A stretch of DNA of 64,000 nt from Tolypocladium sp. Sup5 PDA-1 (taxonomy: Eukaryota; Ascomycota; Sordariomycetes; Hypocreales; Ophiocordycipitaceae), in NCBI GenBank assembly GCA_000750105.3, contig JPHH03000002.1, positions 186,001-250,000 of the forward strand, read 5' to 3'. Shown in pieces: positions 20,630 through 31,683 of this stretch (position 1 is the stretch's first letter; each line of letters begins with the position of its first letter). A model generated the notes under the pieces. That model had not been told where the DNA came from, searched no databases, and worked only from the letters and a program-made list of their open reading frames with translations. Made by a program: the position numbers and the translations under genes.

Positions 20630-23600
20630 ATGTCGGCGCAATTGTCCTCGCCTGCAATTTCGGGCGACGGCGGACTGGCCTCGAGCAGAGCCGGAGACGG
20701 TGAAGGCGTCCCCGTCCCTGGCTCTGACCATTCCGGCCCATCCGATGCTCCAGGTATGCAGCCTCCCCAGTCTCCAGCGCCAGTATCGGGCTCGGATTAC
20801 TCGCATGCGCCCGATCGCGGCCCCTCGTGACATGTGCCCCCTGCTTGTTCCTTGGTTATTCGGTTCTTGTTGCCAACTGCTCGAGAACAGGGCACAGCTC
20901 CAACGGCCAACTACAGGCTCCGAGTCGCCGGTCCACCACCCTACTATCGCGAACCTCTACGACTCAAAATGCCAAGGAGAAAGAAGCAAAACAAGGCCTC
21001 TCCAAGACCCTGTCTTCTACTCCTCCCGCCAGCGTTGGGCTGGATCCGCTGAGCACGGTTCGAAACACCATTCCCGCTCGCCCGGAGTTCGTGGACACGA
21101 GACTGACGGCGATGCCGAACTGTAGCAAATATACCTGCGGACTAATAGCAACACCGAACCCTCGATCGCCCAACGTTTACGGAATCCAAGTCGACCGGAC
21201 AGCCCTACACCGGACACCTTGCACGATCTCCCAACCAAGTCCTCCAATGGCCCGATAGACGTGACCAGGGAGCGGAGGTGCGCCTACCGATAGTACCACA
21301 AGAGACCGTAGACTGTACTGACTGAATATCGCCATTAGGAAAGGGCCGTCGTTTCTGAGCCGCCTGGGTATGCGCGGGGCTCGGAAAAAGGACGATGACA
21401 TGCCCGACTCCGATTCTGAACTGGGGGACCGTCGCACCGACGGGAGCAATGCGCGGGCCATGACGTCCATTGTCGGGGCTGGAGGAGGCTATATCCCCTT
21501 GTACAAGGAGCCTCCACGCTACATCCGCGTCAAACCGCACAACAAGAAAGGCAGGGACTTCAACAGATTGTTCCTCGCTCAGGAGCTGCTGGGCACCAAG
21601 CCGCCCGCCGAGGACGAGTCGCACCGCCGTGCTCCCGCAACAGCCGTGGGGAATAAGATTCTAAAGGCGGGCGATGCCATCTGGGCGGCCGAATTCAGCG
21701 TGGATGGGCATTATCTGGCAGTGGCTGGTAAGGACCAGACCGTCAGGGTATTCTCCGTGATATCGACACCCGAAGAGCGCCACGCGCACGAGGAGGAAGA
21801 AAACCAAAAGGACTGCAACGGGGAGAGGCTGAGCGCCCCCGTTTTCCGCAGCAAACCCACCCGGGAGTTCGAGGGGCACACCGGAGAGGTCCTGGCGCTG
21901 AGTTGGAGCAAGAACAACTTCTTGCTCTCGTCGTCGATGGACAAGACGGTCAAGTTGTGGCACATGAGCCGGAAAGAGTGTCTCTGCTCCTTCAAGCACA
22001 ACGACCTCGTCACGTCGATTTCGTTTCACCCAACCGACGATCGCTTCTTCCTGGCGGGCTCCTTGGACGCCCAGCTGAGGCTGTGGAGTATACCGGACAA
22101 GGCCGTCGCATTTTCGGCACTGGCCAACGAATTCATCACGGCGGTGGCGTTTTCTCCCGACGGAAAGACGGCGATTTGCGGCGTCCTGAGCGGGCTCTGC
22201 ATGTTCTATGAAACTGAGGGCCTCAAGTTTCAGTTCCAGATCCACGTGCGATCATCCAGGGGGAAGAACGCCAAGGGCAGCAAAATCACTGGGATCAGAA
22301 CGGCCCAGGTCCCTTCCGATGAGGGAAACGGAGACGTGAAGGTGCTGATCAGCTCCAACGACTCGCGAGTGCGGATATACAGCCTCAAGACGCGAATGCT
22401 GGAGGTCAAATTCAGGGGCTTGGAGAACCAGTCTAGCCAGATCCACGCGCGGTTCAGCGATGATGGCAATTATGTCATCTCGGGGAGCGAGGACCGGCGG
22501 GCCTACATATGGGGTGCAAGCCACCCAGAGGCTGAGTTGAAGGACAAGCAGCCGTACGAAGCCTTCGACGCGCACCCGGAAGTCGTCACCACGGCGCTGA
22601 TGGCGCCCGTCAAGAGCAGGCAGCTGCTCAGCGCATCCGGAGACCCCATATACGACCTGTGCAACCCGCCGCCCGTCATGTTGCTGAGCCTCAACGAGAA
22701 GACGGCGAGCCAGACTCGGTTGTCGGACGCAGGGCATCCTGAGGCCGCATCCTGCCTGAAGAAGCCCGAGGAGAGCCCGGCCTATATCGAGCGCTCCAAG
22801 CATTTGGATGGCAATATCATCGTCACAACCGACAGGACCGGCACCATCAAGGTGTTTCGGCAGGACTGCGCGTTCGCCAAGCGACAGCAGAACACGTGGG
22901 AGACGGGATCCAAGTTCTCGGGCAAGCTGGCGGGCGTTGGCCGAAGCGCCAGCATCATCACCAAGACGAGCGGTGGGAGCCGCGTGCATTCTCGACGCGG
23001 GTCGTTGAACCTGGGGCCGGCGCCCGTACAGGTTCAGCCACCCTCGGATAGAATCATGAGTTGGCGGCAAGATATCGAAAGCCGGGCAAGCCCCTTGGGA
23101 ACGACGAGGAGCGAGCGATCCATGTCCCCGATGAAGGCAAACCCATCCCCACTCAACACATCCGCAGCGAACCTTGCGTCAGAAGCCCGGAGACAACCAT
23201 ACGTCTCGAGCCCTGTGCTCCGCCCAAACAACCCTGCGAGCCCGACAAGCAGTGTCCAGACGAGCAGGGCCTCGTTGAGGCTGCCCAAGGACAAGGACCA
23301 GGGACTCGGGCCGCCACCCACGCCCAGTTTCAGTCTGATTAGCGCATCGTCTTCGGAGCACCATGAAGACAAAGGGGAAGGGAGCTTTTGGAACCTGAGC
23401 CGTTGGAAGGGTGGCCTCCCGGCCCTTACAGGCCTGCGGTACTCGACAAACGCGAGTTCTTCTGGCGCCATGACGAACCCGGGTGTCCCGGCTGCGCATC
23501 CCCGGACGGAGAGCGACAGCCTTGCGCCGGGGGCCAGGGCAACTGCGCGCAGGAGCCTCGGTATCAACGAGCTCCACAGACTTGCCTTTAGTGATGAGGG

Positions 23601-23886
23601 TAGCCGACGACGGTCGATGGGCCCCACTTTGACGGCGAGGCCGAGGTTCAGCGAGTCCGACTCCATGGCAGGGAGCTTCGAAGAAGGCCCGGAGAGGGCG
23701 GAGACGCCATCGCCGGGCAAGCGGCGGACGGACTCCGGAGTGGCTCAGCTGAGCGCCGATTCAACAGACGACAGCGATGGCGCGACGTGCCGCGAGTGCG
23801 GCGGCCACGGCTTCAAGAACAAGATGACCGGAAAGGACAGGACGGTGCGCGTGTGCGAGAAGTGTGGGATAAAACCAGGACGCTGA
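20630..23886 (+). CDS. WD40 protein of the WDR44 / yeast Dgr2 type
   Basis: Best model: exons 20630-20753, 20891-21057, 21126-21277 and 21339-23886, giving 996 residues. An alternative first donor at 20827 with an acceptor at 20885 gives 1,022. The third exon joins LDPLST to QIYLRTNSNTEPSIAQRLR, and the fourth joins RERR to KGPSFLSRLGMRG; both read naturally. WD40 blades run from about residue 220 to 620 (GDAIWAAEFSVDGHYLAVAG, TREFEGHTGEVLALSW, DKTVKLWHM, SLDAQLRLWSI, SGSEDRRAYIWG). A long serine/proline-rich disordered region follows. The C-terminus is a putative zinc ribbon with CRECGGHG and CEKCG. WDR44 binds Rab11 in animals. The fungal role is not settled. Confidence 0.85.
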
Positions 23887-24540
23887 GGATACTGGTGTCT
23901 TGTTATACAAACGTTCATGGGTTTAATGGATGTTACCATATCGGAACAAGGACTGCATTGGCAACACCACAGGTTGCCTGTCCTGTTGGAAACAAGGGCG
24001 GCGGATGGCATGTTTTATTTCAAACAATCATTTTGGACACGGGGGACGGGGAGTTTGGGGACTTGCATAGAGCGGACATCAATTGTTTAACAACCCGGGT
24101 GGGAAGGACGTCTTCCAGGAGACGCGTACATGGCGAAACCGAATGATATATACCATTACATGGGCAGGCAAAGCAAAGGCTTAAGTAGCAGTGGTTGTTG
24201 TGAACAACAACGAGTGAATTGTATTCTCGCATCTATCTCTGACATCCATCATTTATCCTTGCTGCTGGGCCCAGCCTGTGATATTCACGGCCGCAGTCCG
24301 ACGGTCGCGTCTGGGCGATTCTTTCCTGTGCGCCCCAACACCGTCATGCCAGCTTCGAGAGCTGTTTCCGAACCGATCCGCCGTGCTGTGCTTCGATTCC
24401 GCCGTCGCATTTACATGTAGGCTCTGCGCCGCTCGACGCCAGGGTTCGTCCCGCGCTTAAAAGTTCTCGGTGGTAGAAAACTGGTGCATGTGCGTTTAGA
24501 AGCCGCGAGAGGGAGGAGACAAAAAGGCAGGCAGCCTAAT
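23887..24540. other. Convergent 3' flanks
   Basis: 650 bases between converging genes. No coding feature unless thioredoxin has the alternative terminal exon at 24480-24457 (see findings). Confidence 0.5.
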
Positions 24541-24900
24541 TTAGCTACTCACACCATCGGCCTTGGCCTTGGCCTTTTCGGAGAGCTGCTCGACCGACTT
24601 CTTGAGGGCGGGCGGGTTGGCGCCGGCGAGGTCGCTGGCCTTGTCGCCGTTCTCGAAGAAGAAGAAGGCGGGGATGCTGCGGATGCCGAGCTCGAAGGCG
24701 AGGTCGGGGACCTCGTCGGTGTCGAAGCGCGCAAAGGCGTAGGTGTTGGGGACGGAGAGCGTCTCGGCGTGCTTCTTGAACATGGGCGCGATGGCCTTGC
24801 AGGGGCCGCACCAGGTGGCGTGGGCCTGGACGGCGACGTAGGGGTTCTCCTTGATGAGGGCGTCGAACTGCGCCTTGGAGGTGATGTCGACGACGGACAT
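24541..24900 (-). CDS. Thioredoxin
   Basis: Small cytosolic disulfide reductase, 119 residues, with the active site WCGPC at about residues 30-34 and the buried Asp and cis-proline motif RSIPAFFFFENG. The start at 24900 gives the standard beta-strand opening (MSVVDITSKAQFDALI). The frame is open further upstream, but that part is low-complexity leader including a CAG run. The tail is lysine/alanine-rich. The stop follows GVSS, but the bases encoding VS are a perfect GTGAGT donor, so the last residues may differ. An alternative product ends ADG-FSTTENF. Confidence 0.9.
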   Translation of the reverse strand: MSVVDITSKAQFDALIKENPYVAVQAHATWCGPCKAIAPMFKKHAETLSVPNTYAFARFDTDEVPDLAFELGIRSIPAFFFFENGDKASDLAGANPPALKKSVEQLSEKAKAKADGVSS

Positions 24901-24916
24901 AGTGGCGGTTTGCGAG

Positions 24917-24937
24917 CTGCTGCTGCTGCTGCTGCTG
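24917..24937. repeat. (CTG)7 microsatellite
   Basis: Seven CTG triplets (CAG in the thioredoxin mRNA sense), 17 bases upstream of the thioredoxin ATG. Confidence 0.85.
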
Positions 24938-26191
24938 TAGAGGAGTGTTGTGGTTTGTTTGTTGGTTGAAGTCGGGAGACACAGGGTGGGCTTTTTGGTG
25001 ATGTGAAGAAGAGGTGGTGCCAAGTGGGGTGGTGGTTGTGGTTTATAAGAGCCTGTGGGTGCGCTGTTTTTGGCCTTGGTGGTGGATTTGCTTGCGCTTG
25101 GCCTGGATCGCACTGACGGGCTGTACTTTTTATGCGAGCTTGGGATGTAAACTCGGACGTGATTCAGGGCGCTGCGACGAAGGAGTCTGTTTGCGGCCTT
25201 TCAAAGGGCTGGCTCAGATGAAGTACGAAGTATATAGGGATGCGATTCAGGATTAAGCTACGGACTACAGGTTCGCTCTGGGGATGCCAGCCCTCTTTAT
25301 AAACCCGTTCGAGATGAACATGATTTGCAAGAAGGGGCGGGTGACAAATGAAACCATCCGCCCTCGGAATGTCGCGAGCTCGCGGATGACAGATTCGTGG
25401 CTGCTGGGCATCCAGGGCTGATTCCAGCAGGCCGTCATGGCGGAGGGGGGGGACAAATCGGCTGCGGACAACACTGGAATCATGACTGGCGCCGCTGACA
25501 AAAGCCATTTGTGCATGTCCAGCGGCATGGGCAACCATCCACAGTCCAGCAGGGTGCGAGAGCTGAGCTGCTTGGTTCGTCATGGCTCCGGTGACGTGAT
25601 TTTAGCTCCCCATAAGGTCGGCCCCGGCTCGGTATTGGTGCCCTCTCAAACCGGAAGCTTCCAGGGCCTCTGGTGTGCGTCCCAGGCATCGGGCCGTCGG
25701 CGATGAAGTTGTCACACAGGTATGTGCCACGGTACGAAGGGCGCTGCTGGTAACTACTGTAAACGCACCGGGATCTGGCACCTTTGCCAAAGCCCACATT
25801 CAATGTTGCCTTCTAGAAAGAACCCGGATGTGCCCAACGTTGACACGCAAAGACGGGATGGGAGCCAGATGCATGGCGCCAGTTCTTCCGAGTGCATACA
25901 GCGCTGGCCTTCCGCTGCACCGCCACCGGCTCCAGCCACATGGGCGGCGGCCCGTCATGGCGGGGTTCAGCCTTCGGGGTCCCTGCGAATTTTTTGATGG
26001 AGGGGTCAAAAAAATGTTCCGTCTGTGGCGCCGAGGATCACCGGTTCACCAATTCTCTTCCACCTCGATTCAGCTGGCAACAGGAGGAAATCTGCCCTTC
26101 TACTGCTTCTAGATTTATTTGCAGTCTCGAATTCCTGTCGCTCCTCTACGCAAGCCCAACAGCGGCAGCGCAGCCCCCGCGAACCTTCACC
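24938..26191. other. Divergent promoter region
   Basis: Spacer between thioredoxin (-) and rrb1 (+). Dispersed motif at 25223-25232. Open frames here show no family resemblance. Confidence 0.45.
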
Positions 26192-27745
26192 ATGTCGAAG
26201 CGAACCGCCGACGCCGAGCATGGCACGGGTCCTCTGAAGGGCGGCGATCGCCCTGAGCAGATGGACATTGACGACAAGGACATGGGCGAATTCGAAGACG
26301 AGTTCGAGGACGAGTTCGAGAGCGAGGATGAGATCCTCGAGGCGGGCGTGGACGGCAGGCCAGATGCGGAGATAGAGGCCGAGGAGAAAGAAGGTGAGCC
26401 ACTCTGCCGGCGCAGTTCCGGCGAATTGCGTGTAGACGGCGACATATGATCGAGGCAGGCCGCTAATCGCATTACTTGTACAGCCATGGATGTTGACCAG
26501 GGCACCTTCATCGTCGGACGCAGCAAACTCGAGCCGGGCCAGACCCTGGCGCCTGACCTGACCACATACGAGATGCTGCACAACCTCAGCACCCCTTGGC
26601 CGTGCCTGTCGTTCGACATTGTCCGAGACTCCCTCGGCGACAACCGAAAAGCTTACCCGGCCACGATGTACACCGTCGCCGGCACTCAGGCCGACTACTC
26701 GAAATCTCAGGACAACCAGCTGTTGGTCAACAAGTTCAGCGGCCTCAGCAGGATGGAGAAGGGAGACGAGGAAGATTCGGAAGATGAAGACGACGACGAG
26801 GAAGACTCCGACCCTATTCTGGAGAGCAAGGCAATCCCCCTAAACTCAACCACGAACCGCACCCGCGCCCACCAAGTCCCAAGCAACGAGCCTGGAAGGC
26901 CACCCACAACTCTCACCGCCACCATGACCGAGTCCACAGACGTCTTCATCCACGACGTTACACCTCACCTGGCTTCGTTCGACAACCCTGGGAGCATAAT
27001 CACGGCCCAGCAGAACAAGCCCATCTCCACCATCAGGGCACACAAGGCTGAGGGCTATGCGGTGGACTGGTCCCCCACGGTCCCCGGCGGCAAGCTGCTG
27101 ACTGGAGACAACGACGGCCTCATCTATGTCACAACACGGACCGACGGCGGTGGCTGGGTCACCGACAACAGGCCGTTTCAGGGTCACACTGGCAGCGTGG
27201 AGGAGATCCAATGGTCGCCGTCCGAGCAGTCGGTGTTTGCGTCGGCTTCCAGCGACGGCACCATACGTATCTGGGATGTGCGTTCCAAGTCGCGCAAGCC
27301 CGCGCTCACGGTCAAGGTTTCCAACTACGACGTCAATGTCATGTCTTGGTCCCGCCAGACGTCCCACCTCCTCGCATCCGGCGCCGACGATGGCACCTGG
27401 GGTGTTTGGGACTTGCGGCAGTGGAAGGCCAACGCCGACAAGCCGCAGCCACTCGCCAGCTTCGATTTCCACAAGGAGCAGATTACCAGCGTGGAGTGGC
27501 ACCCGACCGACGACTCCATCATGGCAGTGGCGGCGGGTGACAACACGGTCACGCTGTGGGATCTGGCTGTCGAGCTGGATGACGAGGAGAGCAAGGACAC
27601 TGCGGGAGTCAAGGATGTTCCTCCGCAGCTGCTGTTTGTGCACTACCTGAAGGATGTCAAGGAGCTGCACTGGCACCCTCAGATCACGGGTAGCCTGGTG
27701 GCAACCGGCGAGGAGGTTAGCGTGTTCCGGACCATCAGCGTATAA
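26192..27745 (+). CDS. rrb1: Ribosome assembly chaperone Rrb1 (GRWD1)
   Basis: Dedicated chaperone of ribosomal protein uL3 (Rpl3) in the nucleolus and nucleus. Two exons, 26192-26393 and 26484-27745, with a GTGAGC donor, CAG acceptor and phase 1, giving 487 residues. The first exon is acidic (DKDMGEFEDEFEDEFESED). The second begins AMDVDQGTFIVGRSKLEPGQ and has the family motif YEMLHNLSTPWPCLSFDIV, a second acidic block (EEDSEDEDDDEEDSD), then WD40 blades (HKAEGYAVDWSP, FQGHTGSVEEIQWSPSEQ, SASSDGTIRIWDV, HPTDDSIMAVAAGDNTVTLW). It ends in the conserved LKDVKELHWHPQ...LVATGEE block. Confidence 0.93.
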
Positions 27746-28137
27746 GGCGTGCCGGACTCGATTTCTTGTATATACGCTAGATTTACGAATATACCCATCA
27801 TGACCGGGGCTTTGCGTTGTCTAACAATGAGCAATGCTCTCATTATCATCATATTGTCACAAGGTCAACCCTAGACCGATTGGCATCCAAGGCGAAAGTT
27901 CGGCACGGGAGTTGAGTACCTAGTTGATGTGCGGCTGACTATCCGTCCAAGAGGGGGGAGAATCCACTTGGATTCAGGTTCGACATCACCCCGGTCTGTA
28001 GAGCCAACGCACCTCATTAATCAATTTCGCCAAACCTCTCAGATATGAAGGTCGCCTTCTCCAGGTGACGGCGGTTTGTTTGCACCAGTCGAGGTTGTGG
28101 ATTGAATCGCCTTGTTCGCTAGAACTTTGAAAGCATC
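27746..28137. other. Intergenic
   Basis: About 390 bases between rrb1 and the HET gene. No feature recognised. Confidence 0.5.
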
Positions 28138-29865
28138 ATGCGGCTTTTGAACACGACATGCCTCCAGCTGGAGGTCTTTCTGGGCGAGATACCGGACTTC
28201 GCCGTCCTGTCGCACAGATGGGAGGACGAAGAGGTAACGTTCGAGGACATGGCCTTGACCGGCAACGCCAAGCAGATGAAAGGGTTCGCCAAGATTGAGA
28301 GCAGCGCGTACCAGGCGAGAAAGGACGGCTACGAATACATCTGGATCGACACCTGCTGCATCGACAAGTCCAGCAGCGCCGAGCTTTCGGAAGCCATCAA
28401 CTCCATGTTCCAATGGTACCAGAGATCAGCGAGGTGTCTCGTCTACCTGGCAGACGTTTCGTCTCTCCCCGAGCTTCACGAGAGCAAGTGGTTCAAGCGC
28501 GGATGGACACTGCAGGAACTCATTGCACCCAAGGACGTACGTTTCCTGAGCAAAGACTGGGAATATCTCGGCGATAAGCTGAGCCTCCAAGACCAGCTGC
28601 ACTCGATAACCGGAATCGCTCGGGATGTGCTCTTGGGCGCGGATCTGACCACAATCCCGGCTTGCAACAAGATGTCTTGGGCGTCGAAGAGAGCGACCAC
28701 GCGCCCCGAGGACATGGCGTACTGCTTGATGGGTCTCTTCAATGTGAACATGCCGCTGCTCTACGGAGAGGGCGCAGAAAAGGCTTTCAAGAGGCTCCAA
28801 GAAGAGTTTATCAGGCAGTCAGACGACGAGAGCATCTTTGCCTGGACGGCGGATCCAGACGAGGTGGACAGCAAGCCGTACTGGGGGCTGCTGGCAACAT
28901 CGCCAGCCTACTTCAGGAGGTCAGGCAGCTACACCATCCCGCGTTTCAAAGCATATCGCCAGGGGCGGCCGACGGAAATCACAAACAACGGGCTGCGGAT
29001 ATCCCTGATAGCCCAGCCCCTGGAGGGGGACGGCGTGCGGACGCTGTACCTAGCCGCGCTCAACTGCTCCTATATCGACGACGAGGCGGACGAGTTCGGC
29101 AGCTCGTTCACAATCACGCTCCAGAGGCTATCCGACTTTGAGACGCAGTATGCGAGGATACGCCCGGACGAGATCATCCCCATCGGAGATCCGTCGGGGA
29201 CGGAGTGGCCGGCGGTGGTTGCGCCGAGCGGCGAGCCCCAGATATCACAGCTCTTCGTCCGGTCAACCCCCAGGGAATCGGATCCAGTTGCTGGCTTCTG
29301 CGTGCGCGGCGAGAGATCTGTGGGGTTCACGTTCATGGCAGGGTCGAATCGGGGTCCGGTGGCGATCCCAGGACGCATTGAGGCTACGTTTGTGGGAGAC
29401 GATCAGGTTGTTGGAAACATGGGGCAGAAGCAGCGGCACTGCTTCCTCGACATTTCAGCGGCGGAGGCGGGCCTGGGGCTGCGAGCGTTTGGCGTCCGAA
29501 ACCTGCGCCAGAGACGGGTTGTTGGATACTTGCAGATGAAGCTCGCGTCGAGGCTGGACGACCGGCCCCCGCCGTCGAACCGGATCGTACCGTCGTCGTC
29601 TTACAAGGACCCCTATCTCGTCGTTGGGCTGGAGCCCCTCCCGGGGAATCAGCTGGGGACACCGCCTGGCTTTGTGCGGCCGTGGTACGCGTTTAGCGAC
29701 TGCTGCGAGGACGAGGTCCTGCAGGGAGTTGCGTCTGGGAGTGCGCCGTTGAGGCTGGAGCATAGGGCTCCTGGAGGGGCGAGTGTGAGGGTTTGCTTCG
29801 CGGCGGCGACGTATAGGTTTAGGACGTATTACGAGATTGAGCTTGTCAATGTGGATAGTAGTTGA
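28138..29865 (+). CDS. HET-domain protein (heterokaryon-incompatibility type)
   Basis: Single exon, 575 residues. The N-terminal 260 residues are a HET domain with the three conserved blocks: FAVLSHRWEDEEVTFEDM; GYEYIWIDTCCIDKSSSAEL with the NSMFQWYQRSARCLVYLADV continuation; and WFKRGWTLQELIAPKDVRF. A later block carries RPEDMAYCLMGLFNVNMPLLYGEG. HET domains trigger programmed cell death on recognising non-self in fungi. The C-terminal 300 residues show no NACHT, WD40 or ankyrin repeats and no recognised domain. The gene belongs to a large, fast-evolving family, so whether it takes part in incompatibility or another response cannot be told. Confidence 0.9.
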   Translation: MRLLNTTCLQLEVFLGEIPDFAVLSHRWEDEEVTFEDMALTGNAKQMKGFAKIESSAYQARKDGYEYIWIDTCCIDKSSSAELSEAINSMFQWYQRSARCLVYLADVSSLPELHESKWFKRGWTLQELIAPKDVRFLSKDWEYLGDKLSLQDQLHSITGIARDVLLGADLTTIPACNKMSWASKRATTRPEDMAYCLMGLFNVNMPLLYGEGAEKAFKRLQEEFIRQSDDESIFAWTADPDEVDSKPYWGLLATSPAYFRRSGSYTIPRFKAYRQGRPTEITNNGLRISLIAQPLEGDGVRTLYLAALNCSYIDDEADEFGSSFTITLQRLSDFETQYARIRPDEIIPIGDPSGTEWPAVVAPSGEPQISQLFVRSTPRESDPVAGFCVRGERSVGFTFMAGSNRGPVAIPGRIEATFVGDDQVVGNMGQKQRHCFLDISAAEAGLGLRAFGVRNLRQRRVVGYLQMKLASRLDDRPPPSNRIVPSSSYKDPYLVVGLEPLPGNQLGTPPGFVRPWYAFSDCCEDEVLQGVASGSAPLRLEHRAPGGASVRVCFAAATYRFRTYYEIELVNVDSS

Positions 29866-30012
29866 CGATCTAGACAATGGAGAGGATCGAGATGATTCAA
29901 GTCCTGGACATTGGTGACTTGCACGGCTCTTGATCATCACGCCGCAGAATAGGCTCAGGAGCCCAAATCATCGCTTCATGTTCAGAAATGGCTGTATATG
30001 TACAGATATATA

Positions 30013-31683
30013 CTACTTGATGTGTTTTTCCAAAACTGGCGCTGCCGTCTCCGAATCGGTAGCTCCATTGCTCGTCGGGCCGCTCATCGGTCTCCCGACC
30101 ATGACCCCCGGATCAAACGAATCGCCCTTGATCACAGGAGGACCGGTAAAGTTCCTCCGCGCATAGGCAAAGTACCAGATGAAGGCGATGGCGGCAAACC
30201 CGGCAAACACCACAGAGGCATAGTTCATGCTGCTCGCGGTGACGGGTAGCGACACGGGCATGCAGAAGATGACGACGGCGAAGACGATCCAGACGATGCA
30301 GATGATGTTGATGACGGGCCCGAATTTGCCGAGAGGAAAAGGAGACCCCTTGACGGCTTCCCGGCGACGGACGAGGTTCACGAAAACGGGCACGCCGTAG
30401 GACGTAGACAGGCAGATGGTGGCCACGCCGGTGAAAGAGTTGAAGGCGGCAGAGGACCCAAAGTAGATGCAGCCGAGGAGGCAGTCGATGACCGTGGACA
30501 GCACAAGAGCCCACACGGGCATGTCGAGCTTGTGATTGACTCGGCTCCACAGCTTGTGCCCGGGGATGGCGCCGTCACGGGCAAAGGCGTACGTGCAGCG
30601 TGAGGCAGCCGTCAACGCCCCGATACCAGCGAACATGAGGATACCCAGGATGAGGAACAGCAGCCCGAAACCTCCCGCGGCGGATCCAGTGACCGTCTTG
30701 AAGAGCAGGCCGATGGGCTGCGAGTTGGCCACGTTGAGCAGCATCTGGACGTCGGGCAGGACGAAGAGCAGCGGGATGATGTAGATGACGCCGGTGATGC
30801 CGGCGGCGACGACGGAGAGCACAATGGCCTTGGGCACCTCGCGCTCCGGGTTCTGCACCTCCTCGCACATGGAGGCGACCATGCCGTAGCCGGTGAGCGT
30901 GTAAGCCGCTGTGGCGGAGGAATCGTCAGCACTTCGGAGCTCGTTGGGGCTTCTTGGGATGAAGGATGACTTACGCTGCAGCAGGCCGACGAAAAAGGAC
31001 CACCCCGACGGCCAGCCGCTCGCCGAAGCGTCGTAGTGAGCAAAGACAAACTCCCCGGAGCGCCGGGTGGGTGCCATGACCAGCAGCGTGACCATGATGA
31101 TGAGCACGCTCGCGGCGGTCCAGTAGATGCAGACCTTGTTGATGAGGTCGAGATAGCGCGAGCCAAAGGCGTTGACGAGGGCGCAGACGAGCATGACGGC
31201 CCAGAAGCACAGCACCGTCTGCCACTGGTTGGCGACGAAGTCGTCGTTGAAGATGGTGATGGCGCTGAGGATGAGCTGGGCGCCGGAGAAGTTGATGGAC
31301 AGGGTGACGGTCCAGTTGCCGACGAGGGTCAGCCAGCCGTCGATGAAGCTGACCAGGGGCGCCCAGCGGCGGGTGCTGAGCATGGCGGACCAGTAGTAGA
31401 CGCCGCCGGCGGTGGGGAAGACGGCGCAGATCTCGGCGAGCGAGGCGGCGATGCAGACGGAGATGAGGGAGACGAGGATCCAGCCGTAGAGCACGGTGAC
31501 GGACTGGCCGTTGGTGAGGGTGATGTAGAGCGTCGTCGAGAGGCCAAAGGGCACGGCCATGATGGCAAAGGACAGGCCGAGGATGCTCATCATGCTGAGG
31601 TTGCGCGGCAGCTCGCCCTTGTAGCCGAGCGTGGCGAGCGCCTGGTCGGCGGCCTCGCTGGCCGACATTCGGCGGTCCTCCAT
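30013..31683 (-). CDS. APC-family amino acid/choline/GABA permease
   Basis: Plasma-membrane transporter of the amino acid-polyamine-organocation superfamily, fungal GABA/choline/carnitine permease subgroup. Exons 31683-30975 and 30908-30013, 534 residues. The intron uses a GTAAGT donor and CAG acceptor, in frame, and its removal joins FFVGLLQ to AYTLTGYGMVASMCEEV, a hallmark stretch. About 12 membrane spans are visible, starting after ELPRNLSMMSILGLSFAIMA. Other family motifs are FPTAGGVYYW, SRCTYAFARDGAIPGH, and the loop before DMPVWAL. The start at 31683 avoids an 83-codon non-conserved leader. The substrate is not predictable here. Confidence 0.9.
   Translation of the reverse strand: MEDRRMSASEAADQALATLGYKGELPRNLSMMSILGLSFAIMAVPFGLSTTLYITLTNGQSVTVLYGWILVSLISVCIAASLAEICAVFPTAGGVYYWSAMLSTRRWAPLVSFIDGWLTLVGNWTVTLSINFSGAQLILSAITIFNDDFVANQWQTVLCFWAVMLVCALVNAFGSRYLDLINKVCIYWTAASVLIIMVTLLVMAPTRRSGEFVFAHYDASASGWPSGWSFFVGLLQRKSSFIPRSPNELRSADDSSATAAYTLTGYGMVASMCEEVQNPEREVPKAIVLSVVAAGITGVIYIIPLLFVLPDVQMLLNVANSQPIGLLFKTVTGSAAGGFGLLFLILGILMFAGIGALTAASRCTYAFARDGAIPGHKLWSRVNHKLDMPVWALVLSTVIDCLLGCIYFGSSAAFNSFTGVATICLSTSYGVPVFVNLVRRREAVKGSPFPLGKFGPVINIICIVWIVFAVVIFCMPVSLPVTASSMNYASVVFAGFAAIAFIWYFAYARRNFTGPPVIKGDSFDPGVMVGRPMSGPTSNGATDSETAAPVLEKHIK

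Noticed and set aside
21126..21160. Acceptor at TAATAG (21148) in the WDR44-like gene
   Set aside because: The upstream acceptor (21125) gives a longer, natural sequence and the only total length divisible by three.
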